The position numbers were made by a program, and so were the translations under genes. From assembly GCF_044466355.1 (NCBI RefSeq), contig NZ_JBITMQ010000004.1:372001-436000 (forward strand): a DNA stretch of 64,000 bases, written 5' to 3'. Below, one piece after another: positions 6,929-17,531 of this stretch (position 1 is its first letter; every line of letters starts with the position of its first letter). The stretch comes from Actinophytocola sp044466355 (lineage in GTDB: Bacteria > Actinomycetota > Actinomycetes > Mycobacteriales > Pseudonocardiaceae). Under the pieces are notes generated by a model, which worked only from the letters and a program-made list of their open reading frames with translations, searched no databases and was not told the origin of the DNA.

Positions 6929-9250
6929 TCACGACGCCTTGGACTCGGGGGTCGCGTCGGCCACCGCGTTCAGCACCGTGGTGAGCACGCGGATCGCGCC
7001 GTCCTTGTGCAGGGGTTCGTTTCCGTTGCCGCACTTGGGGGATTGCACGCACGACGGGCATCCCGACGGGCACTCGCACGCGGCGATCGCGTCCCTCGTC
7101 GCTGTCAGCCACGGGATCAGCGCGGCGTGGGCCCGGTCCGCGAAGCCCGCGCCACCGGGGTGTCCGTCGTGGACGAACACCGTCGGCTCACCCGTGTCCG
7201 GGTGCAGCGCCGTCGACACGCCACCGATGTCCCAGCGGTCGCACGTCGCGAACAGGGGGAGCAGGCCGATCGCCGCGTGTTCCGCCGCGTGCAGGGCGCC
7301 GGGGGTCTCGTGCTTCGTCAGACCCGCGTCGGCGAGCAGGTCGTCGGTCAGGGTGTACCAGACCGCTCTGGTGTTCAGGGTTTGCTCCGGCAGGTCCAGT
7401 GGGACCTGGTCCAGCACCTGACCCGACGGCAGCTTGCGCAGGTACGCCACCACGTGCGACGTCACCGCCACCTCGCCCAGGTTCACCGTGACGCCCGCGC
7501 GATACCGGGCCTGCTCCGCCACCGACAGCACCGAGATGTCGATCTGCTCCCTCGGCGACGTCGACCACTCCGGGTCCTCGCGGTGCACCATCGCGAGCCC
7601 CGTCTCCAGGTCCAGGTCGTCCACGACGTATGACGTGCCCTGGTGCAGGTACACCGCTCCCTGGTGGACGGTCGTGAACGCGGCCCCCGGGTCGACGGTC
7701 CCCAGCATGCGGCCCGAGTCCGCCTCGACGACCGCCACCTGTTCGCCGCCCGAGCCGCGGATGTCGACCGACGCGTGGGGCCGCTCGCGGGACGTCCAGA
7801 ACCAGCCCGTCGGGCGTTTGCGCAGGACGCCGTCGGTCGTCAGGTCGTCCAGGACCCGCCTGGCGACCGGGCCACCGAAGTCGGCCAGGCACTTCTCGGT
7901 GAGCGGCAGCTCCATCGCCGCGCACACGAGCTGCGGCGCCAGCACGTACGGGTTACCGGGGTCGATCACCGTCGACTCCACCGGCTTGTCCAGCATCGCC
8001 GACGGGTTGTGCACGAGATAGGTGTCGAGCGGGTTGTCCTGCGCGACGAACACCACCAGCGCGCTGTCGCCCGCGCGGCCCGCCCGGCCCGCCTGCTGCC
8101 AGAACGACGCCAGCGTGCCCGGGTACCCGGCCACCACCACCGCGTCCAGGCCCGCGATGTCGACGCCCAGCTCCAGCGCGTTGGTGCTGGCCACGCCCAG
8201 CAGCGTGCCGTCGGCCAGCGACTTCTCCAGCGCCCGCCGCTCCTCCGGCAAGAAGCCCGCCCGGTACGCGGCGACTCGGGCAGGCAGGGACGGGTCGACG
8301 TCGGCGAGCGCCTGCCGCGCCGACAACGCGGTCAGCTCCGCGCCGCGCCGGGACCGCACGAACGCCAGCGTCCTGGCGCCCTCCACCACCAGGTCCGTCA
8401 TGATCCGCGCGGTCTCGGCGCCCGCCGAGCGGCGGACCGGCGCACCGTTCTCGCCCGCCAGCTCGGGCAGGAGCGGCGGCTCCCACAGGGCCACCGTCCG
8501 CGCGCCCTGCGGCGACCGGTCGTCCGTCACCGCCACGCACGGCACCCCTGCCAGCCGCGACGCGGACGCGGCCGGGTCGGACACGGTCGCCGACGCCAGC
8601 ACGAACACGGGGTCGGCGCCGTACTTCGCCGCCACCCGCCGCAGCCGCCGGAGCAGCAGCGCCACGTGCGAACCGAAGACACCGCGGTAGCCGTGGCACT
8701 CGTCCACCACCACGTACGCCAGCCTGCGGAAGAACGACGCCCACCGCGCGTGCGACGGCAGGACGCCCCGGTGCAGCATGTCCGGGTTGGTGAACACCCA
8801 GCGCGCGTGCGCCCGCACCCAGTCGCGCTCGGGCATCGGCGTGTCCCCGTCGTACGCGGCGGGCCGCGCGTCGTCCACGCCCAGCTCGCGGACGGCCCGC
8901 AGCTGGTCGGCGCCCAGCGCCTTGGTCGGCGACAGGTACAGCGCGGTCGCGCGGCGGTTCTCGGACAGGGCGCTCAGCACGGGCAGCTGGTAGGCGAGCG
9001 ACTTGCCGGACGCCGTGCCGGTGGCGATCACGACGTGCCTGCCTTCACGGGCGTGCGTCGCCGCCTCGACCTGGTGCGCCCACGGCCGCTCGACACCGCC
9101 CCCGGCGAGGGCGGTGCGGAGCGCGTCGGGGACCCACGACGGCCAGTCGGCCGTCGTCGCCGGGCGTTCCGGCAGTTCGCGGACGTGCCGCAGCGGGTTC
9201 TCGCCGAGCGGCACACCGGCCAGCACGCGGTCGAGCAGGAGGCGACTCAC
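6929..9250 (-). CDS. DEAD/DEAH-box helicase with C-terminal Zn-binding MZB domain (MrfA/YprA type, Rv3649-like)
   Basis: 773 aa superfamily 2 helicase. Motif I ATGTASGKS, motif II VVDECHGYRG (DECH), motif III ASATVSDP and motif VI QQAGRAGRAG are visible. The C-terminal domain ends with four cysteines (CECPSGCPSC and KCGNGN), the Zn site of MrfA/YprA helicases; B. subtilis MrfA is a 3'-5' helicase acting in mitomycin-type lesion repair. M. tuberculosis Rv3649 has the same neighbourhood. The frame stays open 81 codons upstream of 9250; I chose the GTG at 9250 (VSRLLLDRVLAG) because homology begins there. Divergent from hppA. Confidence 0.86.
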   Translation of the reverse strand: MSRLLLDRVLAGVPLGENPLRHVRELPERPATTADWPSWVPDALRTALAGGGVERPWAHQVEAATHAREGRHVVIATGTASGKSLAYQLPVLSALSENRRATALYLSPTKALGADQLRAVRELGVDDARPAAYDGDTPMPERDWVRAHARWVFTNPDMLHRGVLPSHARWASFFRRLAYVVVDECHGYRGVFGSHVALLLRRLRRVAAKYGADPVFVLASATVSDPAASASRLAGVPCVAVTDDRSPQGARTVALWEPPLLPELAGENGAPVRRSAGAETARIMTDLVVEGARTLAFVRSRRGAELTALSARQALADVDPSLPARVAAYRAGFLPEERRALEKSLADGTLLGVASTNALELGVDIAGLDAVVVAGYPGTLASFWQQAGRAGRAGDSALVVFVAQDNPLDTYLVHNPSAMLDKPVESTVIDPGNPYVLAPQLVCAAMELPLTEKCLADFGGPVARRVLDDLTTDGVLRKRPTGWFWTSRERPHASVDIRGSGGEQVAVVEADSGRMLGTVDPGAAFTTVHQGAVYLHQGTSYVVDDLDLETGLAMVHREDPEWSTSPREQIDISVLSVAEQARYRAGVTVNLGEVAVTSHVVAYLRKLPSGQVLDQVPLDLPEQTLNTRAVWYTLTDDLLADAGLTKHETPGALHAAEHAAIGLLPLFATCDRWDIGGVSTALHPDTGEPTVFVHDGHPGGAGFADRAHAALIPWLTATRDAIAACECPSGCPSCVQSPKCGNGNEPLHKDGAIRVLTTVLNAVADATPESKAS

Positions 9251-9587
9251 GGGAGCAAGGGAAGCACACGGCACCGACAGGGAAACGCGACGCGTCCACC
9301 CGGTGTGGACGGCAGGCACCGGCGGCCCACGCACAAGGGCCGAACGGGGGGTTTCGTCCGCGAGCCGGCACCGGAATTCGCCACTTTTCTGTATCGATGC
9401 TCTTGATCGATCATGAATCCGGAGTATCCGCAGTTGGGAGGCCACCCCGCGAACGCGGTCAGTCCAACCAATAGACTCCGCCGGTCCCATCAAATACCCC
9501 CTGGTGGCGCACCCGTCCTCACCGGACGATTGCGGCGGTCCTCGGCGATCGCGAAAAGCGCCACGTCAGGCAGATCCAGGAGGACAG
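9251..9587. promoter_or_regulatory. divergent intergenic region, helicase and hppA
   Basis: 337 bp that must contain both promoters. Less GC-rich around 9380-9500 (including the palindromic TTGATCGATCA near 9405). An AGGAGGACAG ribosome-binding site for hppA ends it. No riboswitch-like structure was recognised. Confidence 0.45.
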
Positions 9588-11894
9588 ATGTCCTGGCAAG
9601 TACTAGCGGCGGAAGGCGGTCCAACGCTGACCGGCGGTGATCGCGGCATCGTCGTCGTGGTCGCCGTGATCGCTCTCGCCGCCCTGGCCGTTGGTTACGT
9701 GCTGCTCAAGGAGGTCCTGGCCGCGGGCCAGGGCACCACCAAGATGCAGGACATCGCCAAGGCCGTGCAGGAAGGCGCGGGCGCGTACCTGAGGCGGCAG
9801 CGGAACACGCTGACGATCTTCGGTGCGATCGTTTTCGTTCTGTTGTTCTTCCTCCCGGCCGACGGCTGGGGCGAGCGCATCGGGCGATCACTGTTCTTCG
9901 TCATCGGCGCGGCGTTCTCGTTCGCCATCGGCTACCTCGGCATGTGGCTCGCCACGCAGGCGAACCTGCGCGTCGCGGCCGCGGCCCGCGAGCAGGGCGG
10001 CCGTGAGACCGCCATGCGGGTCGCGTTCCGCACCGGTGGCGTCGTCGGCATGTCGACCGTCGGCCTCGGCCTGTTCGGTGCCGCGATCGTGGTGCTGGTC
10101 TACGCGGGTGACGCACCCAAGGTCCTCGAGGGCTTCGGCTTCGGCGCCGCGCTGATCGCGATGTTCATGCGTGTCGGCGGCGGCATCTTCACCAAGGCCG
10201 CCGACGTGGGCGCCGACCTGGTCGGCAAGGTCGAGCAGAACATCCCCGAGGACGACCCCCGCAACGCCGCGACCATCGCCGACAACGTCGGTGACAACGT
10301 GGGTGACTGCGCCGGCATGGCCGCGGACCTGTTCGAGTCCTACGCGGTGACCCTGGTCGCCGCGCTGATCCTGGGTTCCACCGCGTTCGGCGCGCAGGGT
10401 CTGCTGTTCCCGCTGATCGTGCCCGCGCTGGGCATCGTCACCGCGGTCATCGGCGTGTACATCACGCGGGCGCGGGCCGGGGAGAGCGGCCTGACCGCGA
10501 TCAACCGGTCGTTCTACATCTCCGCGATCATCTCGGCGATCCTGTGCACCATCGCGGCGTTCGTCTTCCTGCCGTCCTCGTTCTCCGAGCTGGACGGCCC
10601 GACCGAGCCCGCCCTGGCAGGCAACCCGGCCGTCATCGCCACCGTCGCGGTGATCATCGGCATCGTCCTCGCCGGCATCATCCTCTGGCTGACCGGCTAC
10701 TTCACGGGCACCGACTACAAGCCGGTCAAGGACGTGGGCAACACGTCGCTGACCGGTGCGGCCACCGTGATCCTGTCCGGCATCTCGGTCGGTTTCGAGT
10801 CCGCGGTGTACACGGCGGTCGTGATCGCTGCGTCCGTCTACGGCGCGTTCCTGCTGTCCGGTTCGCTGTTCGTGGCGCTGTTCGCGGTCGCGCTGGCCGG
10901 TTGCGGTCTGCTCACCACCGTCGGCGTCATCGTCGCGATGGACACCTTCGGCCCGGTCTCCGACAACGCGCAGGGCATCGCCGAGATGTCCGGTGACGTC
11001 GACGGCGAGGGCGCGGCGATCCTGACCGAGCTCGACGCGGTCGGCAACACCACGAAGGCCATCACGAAGGGCATCGCGATCGCGACGGCGGTGCTCGCCG
11101 CGACCGCGCTGTTCGGCTCCTACCTGACCGCGATCACCGAGAAGCTGGCCGAGATCGGCGAGAGCACCGCCGACGTCGCGTCGTTCAGCCTGTCGATCGT
11201 CAGCCCGAACGTGCTGATCGGTGTGATCATCGGTGCCGCGGTCGTGTTCATGTTCTCGGGTCTCGCGGTCAACGCGGTGTCCCGGGCCGCGGGCGCGGTG
11301 GTGTACGAGGTGCGCCGCCAGTTCCACGCCAACCCCGGCATCATGGACGGCACCGTCCGCCCGGAGTACGGCCGCGTCGTGGACATCTGCACCCGCGACT
11401 CGCTGCGTGAGCTGGCCACCCCCGGCCTGCTCGCGGTGCTCGCCCCGATCGCCGTCGGCTTCGGCCTGGGCACCGGCCCGCTGGCCGGCTACCTGGCGGG
11501 CGCGATCGCGACCGGCACCCTGATGGCCGTGTTCCTGGCCAACTCGGGTGGCGCGTGGGACAACGCGAAGAAGCTGGTCGAGGACGGCAACCACGGCGGC
11601 AAGGGCTCCGAGGCCCACGCGGCCACCGTCATCGGTGACACCGTCGGTGACCCGTTCAAGGACACCGCGGGCCCGGCGATCAACCCGCTGATCAAGGTGA
11701 TGAACCTGGTCTCGCTGCTGATCGCCCCGGCGATCGTGACGCTGTCGATCGGCGAGAGCGAGAACGGCGTGCTGCGCGCCGTGTTCGCGATCGTCGCGAT
11801 CGTGCTGATCGTCGCGGCGGTGTTCGTGTCCAAGCGGCGCGGCACCGCGATCGCGGAGAACCCGGCGGAGACCGTCAGCAACGGCGCCGCCTGA
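9588..11894 (+). CDS. hppA: membrane-bound proton-translocating pyrophosphatase, K+-independent type
   Basis: 768 aa, about 16 membrane segments. It hydrolyses cytoplasmic PPi and pumps protons. Family motifs: GGGIFTKAADVGADLVGKVE and DDPRNAATIADNVGDNVGDC (pyrophosphate/Mg site) and a second acidic set near the C-terminus (TVIGDTVGDPFKDT). The GNTTK motif has Lys where K+-dependent enzymes have Ala, so the pump should be K+-independent and H+-specific (family rule; not tested). ATG 9588 lies 6 bp after an AGGAGG site. A soluble pyrophosphatase (ppa) is also encoded at 48376-48879. A hairpin terminator follows. Confidence 0.95.
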   Translation: MSWQVLAAEGGPTLTGGDRGIVVVVAVIALAALAVGYVLLKEVLAAGQGTTKMQDIAKAVQEGAGAYLRRQRNTLTIFGAIVFVLLFFLPADGWGERIGRSLFFVIGAAFSFAIGYLGMWLATQANLRVAAAAREQGGRETAMRVAFRTGGVVGMSTVGLGLFGAAIVVLVYAGDAPKVLEGFGFGAALIAMFMRVGGGIFTKAADVGADLVGKVEQNIPEDDPRNAATIADNVGDNVGDCAGMAADLFESYAVTLVAALILGSTAFGAQGLLFPLIVPALGIVTAVIGVYITRARAGESGLTAINRSFYISAIISAILCTIAAFVFLPSSFSELDGPTEPALAGNPAVIATVAVIIGIVLAGIILWLTGYFTGTDYKPVKDVGNTSLTGAATVILSGISVGFESAVYTAVVIAASVYGAFLLSGSLFVALFAVALAGCGLLTTVGVIVAMDTFGPVSDNAQGIAEMSGDVDGEGAAILTELDAVGNTTKAITKGIAIATAVLAATALFGSYLTAITEKLAEIGESTADVASFSLSIVSPNVLIGVIIGAAVVFMFSGLAVNAVSRAAGAVVYEVRRQFHANPGIMDGTVRPEYGRVVDICTRDSLRELATPGLLAVLAPIAVGFGLGTGPLAGYLAGAIATGTLMAVFLANSGGAWDNAKKLVEDGNHGGKGSEAHAATVIGDTVGDPFKDTAGPAINPLIKVMNLVSLLIAPAIVTLSIGESENGVLRAVFAIVAIVLIVAAVFVSKRRGTAIAENPAETVSNGAA

Positions 11895-11906
11895 CCGAGG
11901 TGACGA

Positions 11907-11948
11907 CGAACGGCCCGCTCCCGGTGCGATCCGGGGGCGGGCCGTTCG
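11907..11948 (+). terminator. terminator of hppA
   Basis: Perfect 12-bp stem CGAACGGCCCGC (11907-11918) with 11937-11948, loop 18 nt, starting 13 bp after the hppA stop. Confidence 0.75.
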
Positions 11949-11997
11949 CGTGCCGCAGCCGTCCGGTCACCGAACGCGTGGATCACCCTTTCCGAGA

Positions 11998-12017
11998 TCG
12001 AACGCATGTTCTATCCT
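11998..12017 (+). promoter_or_regulatory. SOS (LexA) box overlapping a -10 element of a leaderless promoter
   Basis: TCGAAC-GCAT-GTTCTA at 11998-12013 matches the actinobacterial LexA consensus TCGAAC-N4-GTTCGA at 11 of 12 positions. It overlaps TATCCT (12012-12017), which stands 7 nt before the GTG start at 12025, the geometry of a leaderless transcript. LexA binding here would block the promoter; DNA-damage induction is an inference. Confidence 0.6.
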
Positions 12018-12024
12018 TGGCCGG

Positions 12025-12624
12025 GTGGCGCAGCTCTCGTTCTACTCCGCGGAGGCCAACCGGCCACAGGTCGCTGACCTCGCCGGCCTGCTGTGCTGCG
12101 GCGGTCAGCTCGCCGAGTTCGCCAGGACGGCGGCCCGGCTGACCGTCCGCGTGGACGAGCCGTGGCGGGCGCGGCTGGTGGTGCGCGCACTGGCCGAACG
12201 GGGGATCGACGGCACGCACATGGCGACCGAGCAGGGCGAGCACGGGGTGCGCACCGCCTTCCGGTCCGACCTGCTGCCGCTGGCCGAGGAGTGGACGAAG
12301 GAAGGCGAGAAGTTCGCCCCGACCGGACTGGCGCTCGCCGGCGGCGCGTTACGCCTGTGGGTGCTCGCGGCGGGCACCTGGCTCGCGGGGAGCTACCTCC
12401 TCGGGCTCGACCCGGAGGCGCCGCGCATCTACGACACGGTCAGAGGCGCGCTGAGCGCCGCCGGACTGCCCGCTACCCTGCATGGCGGCGGGGACGGGGC
12501 CCCGGGTCTGCGGATTTCCGGTCGGCGGCGGCTTGGCAGGCTCGCTGAACTGGTCGGCACGCCACCGTCCGTGACGGCCGAAAACGACTGGCCAGCGGTA
12601 TCCGGGGTGCGTCAGAGCGCCTAG
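12025..12624 (+). CDS. WhiA-like (LAGLIDADG-fold-like) conserved actinobacterial protein, Rv3647c type
   Basis: 199 aa from a GTG at 12025 (VAQLSFYSAEANRP); the frame is open 25 codons further but the promoter lies inside that part. Two similar halves, VADLAGLLCCGGQL and RLWVLAAGTWLAGSYLL, recall the duplicated LAGLIDADG-like N-terminal domain of the sporulation regulator WhiA, but the C-terminal HTH of WhiA is absent. In M. tuberculosis the counterpart (Rv3647c) also sits next to topA. Role unknown; the near-consensus SOS box suggests a damage-linked function. Confidence 0.62.
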   Translation: MAQLSFYSAEANRPQVADLAGLLCCGGQLAEFARTAARLTVRVDEPWRARLVVRALAERGIDGTHMATEQGEHGVRTAFRSDLLPLAEEWTKEGEKFAPTGLALAGGALRLWVLAAGTWLAGSYLLGLDPEAPRIYDTVRGALSAAGLPATLHGGGDGAPGLRISGRRRLGRLAELVGTPPSVTAENDWPAVSGVRQSA

Positions 12625-12732
12625 GCGTGCTACCCAGGTAACAGTTCGTGCCTTTGCGGCGACAAGTGTTCGATGTTCGCTTCGGGAAACTTCGCGAAGT
12701 GTGCTGCAAGGCACCTGGGGGTAGGTATCACG

Positions 12733-12749
12733 GTGTGCAACGTGCACAC
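12733..12749. promoter_or_regulatory. palindrome in the topA promoter region
   Basis: GTGTGC-AACGT-GCACAC, perfect 6-bp arms with a 5-bp centre, 43 bp before the topA start. Could be an operator or a small leader hairpin; no regulator is assigned. Confidence 0.4.
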
Positions 12750-12791
12750 TAGCGAGCTGAGAACAAGCTCGGACTAGAGAGCGGGACGGCG

Positions 12792-15569
<2,778 letters not shown>

Positions 15570-15610
15570 TTGGATACCGTCCCGACCACTGAAACGGGTG
15601 AGGGGGACGG

Positions 15611-16837
15611 ATGAACGACACCGGTGGGACGGCGGTGACAACGCCACCGCGGGGGTTCGACCGGCGGGCGGTCGAGGCGTGGTTCCGGTGGCGGGGGCTG
15701 CCGCTGGTGGTGCGCAGCGACGAGCGCGGGTCGCGGTTGCTGCAGCGTGCCGTGCCCGCGCTGGTGTTCGTGATGATCATCGATCCGCTGGTCACGGTCG
15801 TCACCAGATTGCTGGACGTGCCCGCGGCCGAGCTCGAGCGGCGCATGGCGAACACCGCGTACGTGTTCGTGCTGCTCGCGGTGGTCGTGGCGGCCGTGGT
15901 GGTGCCGTTCGTCGCGGGCTGGCTCGCGTCGCGCTGGATGCGGGTGCTGTCGCGGCGGGGCCGGTGGGTGCTGGCCAGGGTCGTGTTGGTGCTGAACGTG
16001 GTCGTGCTGCCGCTGGGCGAGGTGTGGGCCGGACTGCGGTCGCAGCTGTGGCTGTCGATCACGATCACCGTCGGCGTGACGTTGCTCATGTTGTTCGCCG
16101 TCTGGGTCGGTGCCGGTGCGATCGTCGCGTGGGGGCTGCGCAAGGCCATCGCCGAACTGGGCACGGTCGGCCGGATGGCCACGAAGGCCCTGCCGCTGCT
16201 CGTGCTGGTGATCATCTTCGCGTTCTTCTCGACCGAGATGTGGCAGATCGCCGACGGGCTCCCGCGCTGGCGCCTGTGGCTCGTCGTGGCGGCGTTCGCG
16301 GTGCTCGCGGTGCTGTTCATGGTGGTCCGGCTCGACGAGGAACTCCGGGTCATGATCGACAAGGTGGCGGCCGAGAAGCTCGGCAACATCGCGGGCCTGC
16401 TGTCGGGTACGCCGCTCGCGAGCGCCGTCGACGGTCCGCCGATCACCCCGCTCCCGCTTGGCCGCAGGGAACGGGTGAACATCACACTCGTGCTGTTCGT
16501 CGCACAGCTGCTCCAGATCCTCGTGCTCAGCGTGCTCGTGTTCTGCCTGCTCATCGCGCTCGGCGCGCTCGCCATCAACGGCACGGTGATCGACTCGTGG
16601 CTGGGAGGAGGCGCCTCGAAGCTCCAGGGCACGCTGTTCGGCATCGCTCTGCCGCTGCCACGGGCCCTCGTGCACGTGTCGCTGTTCCTCGCCGCGTTCT
16701 CCGGCCTGTACTTCGCCGCCTCCGCCGCGACCGACGACAACTACCGCGTGGCCTTCTTCGAACCGCTCTTGGACGACGTTCGCGTCTCCCTCGCCGCGCG
16801 TCAGGTTTATCTCGCTCGGCGGGGAGAAGACTCCTAG
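15611..16837 (+). CDS. conserved actinobacterial polytopic membrane protein
   Basis: 408 aa with about seven predicted membrane helices (for example near residues 52-68, 80-105, 120-140, 145-170, 195-213, 222-240 and 293-325) and no enzymatic motif I recognise. ATG 15611, six bases after a GAGGGGGACGG site, 41 bp after topA. In M. tuberculosis the gene at this place is the membrane adenylate cyclase Rv3645; this protein lacks a HAMP or cyclase domain, so it is not that. Function unknown. Confidence 0.75.
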   Translation: MNDTGGTAVTTPPRGFDRRAVEAWFRWRGLPLVVRSDERGSRLLQRAVPALVFVMIIDPLVTVVTRLLDVPAAELERRMANTAYVFVLLAVVVAAVVVPFVAGWLASRWMRVLSRRGRWVLARVVLVLNVVVLPLGEVWAGLRSQLWLSITITVGVTLLMLFAVWVGAGAIVAWGLRKAIAELGTVGRMATKALPLLVLVIIFAFFSTEMWQIADGLPRWRLWLVVAAFAVLAVLFMVVRLDEELRVMIDKVAAEKLGNIAGLLSGTPLASAVDGPPITPLPLGRRERVNITLVLFVAQLLQILVLSVLVFCLLIALGALAINGTVIDSWLGGGASKLQGTLFGIALPLPRALVHVSLFLAAFSGLYFAASAATDDNYRVAFFEPLLDDVRVSLAARQVYLARRGEDS

Positions 16838-16890
16838 TCTGGTAGGCAGATGCGGTACGTCACCGACAGGTAGCGCAGGGAGTGGACGAC

Positions 16891-17424
16891 ATGGCGAGCT
16901 GGAATCACGACGGCACCCAGGACCCCGGGCCGCCGCCGCTGATGTCAGATCCGCTGTCCGGCCTGGTGACCGGCGGTAAGTACGAAGCGGAGGCCGTTCG
17001 GGTGCGCGTGGTGGAGCCCGCCGCGCCCGACATCGACAAGGTCCGCGAGGCGATGGCGTCGGTGCTCGACGAGGACTCCGAGCTGATGATCGGGCTGCCC
17101 CCGATGCCCGAGAACGCGCAGGCCCCGGTCACGCAGAACACGGGTGCCAACGACCCGGACGCCGGTGACGGCGGTGGGGGCGTCGGTCCCACCGCAGAGG
17201 CGGCACCCACGCCCGCGCCGCCTCCTCCGGCGCCGCCGACGCCCCCCGCGGGCATCCCGGCGGCACGCATCCCGCTGCAGCGGGGCACGCCGCCGCGGCC
17301 GCAGCGGAAGGGAACGTTCTCGCCGGGCATCGCCGCGGTCGGGCTGCTACTCCTCGTGATCGGAGTGCTCGTCATCGTGATGCTGGCCAGCCTGATCGAC
17401 ACGATCTCGTCGTTGTTCAGCTGA
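16891..17424 (+). CDS. proline-rich protein with one C-terminal membrane helix
   Basis: 177 aa. Acidic N-terminal half, a Pro/Ala-rich linker around residues 105-130, then a single hydrophobic segment AAVGLLLLVIGVLVIVMLASL near the C-terminus, so a tail-anchored topology with a cytoplasmic body is likely. I chose ATG 16891 because GCAGGGAG ends 8 nt upstream; a GTG nine bases earlier would leave no spacing. No family recognised. Confidence 0.7.
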   Translation: MASWNHDGTQDPGPPPLMSDPLSGLVTGGKYEAEAVRVRVVEPAAPDIDKVREAMASVLDEDSELMIGLPPMPENAQAPVTQNTGANDPDAGDGGGGVGPTAEAAPTPAPPPPAPPTPPAGIPAARIPLQRGTPPRPQRKGTFSPGIAAVGLLLLVIGVLVIVMLASLIDTISSLFS

Positions 17425-17531
17425 AACCCTCAGCACTCTCAGCTTGACCGCGTTACCTTACGCGCGCGGCCGAGTGGGCGGCTGTGCGCGTGACCCGGTT
17501 ACCCTGGTTGCGCGGGCAGGTTGGAGATGGG

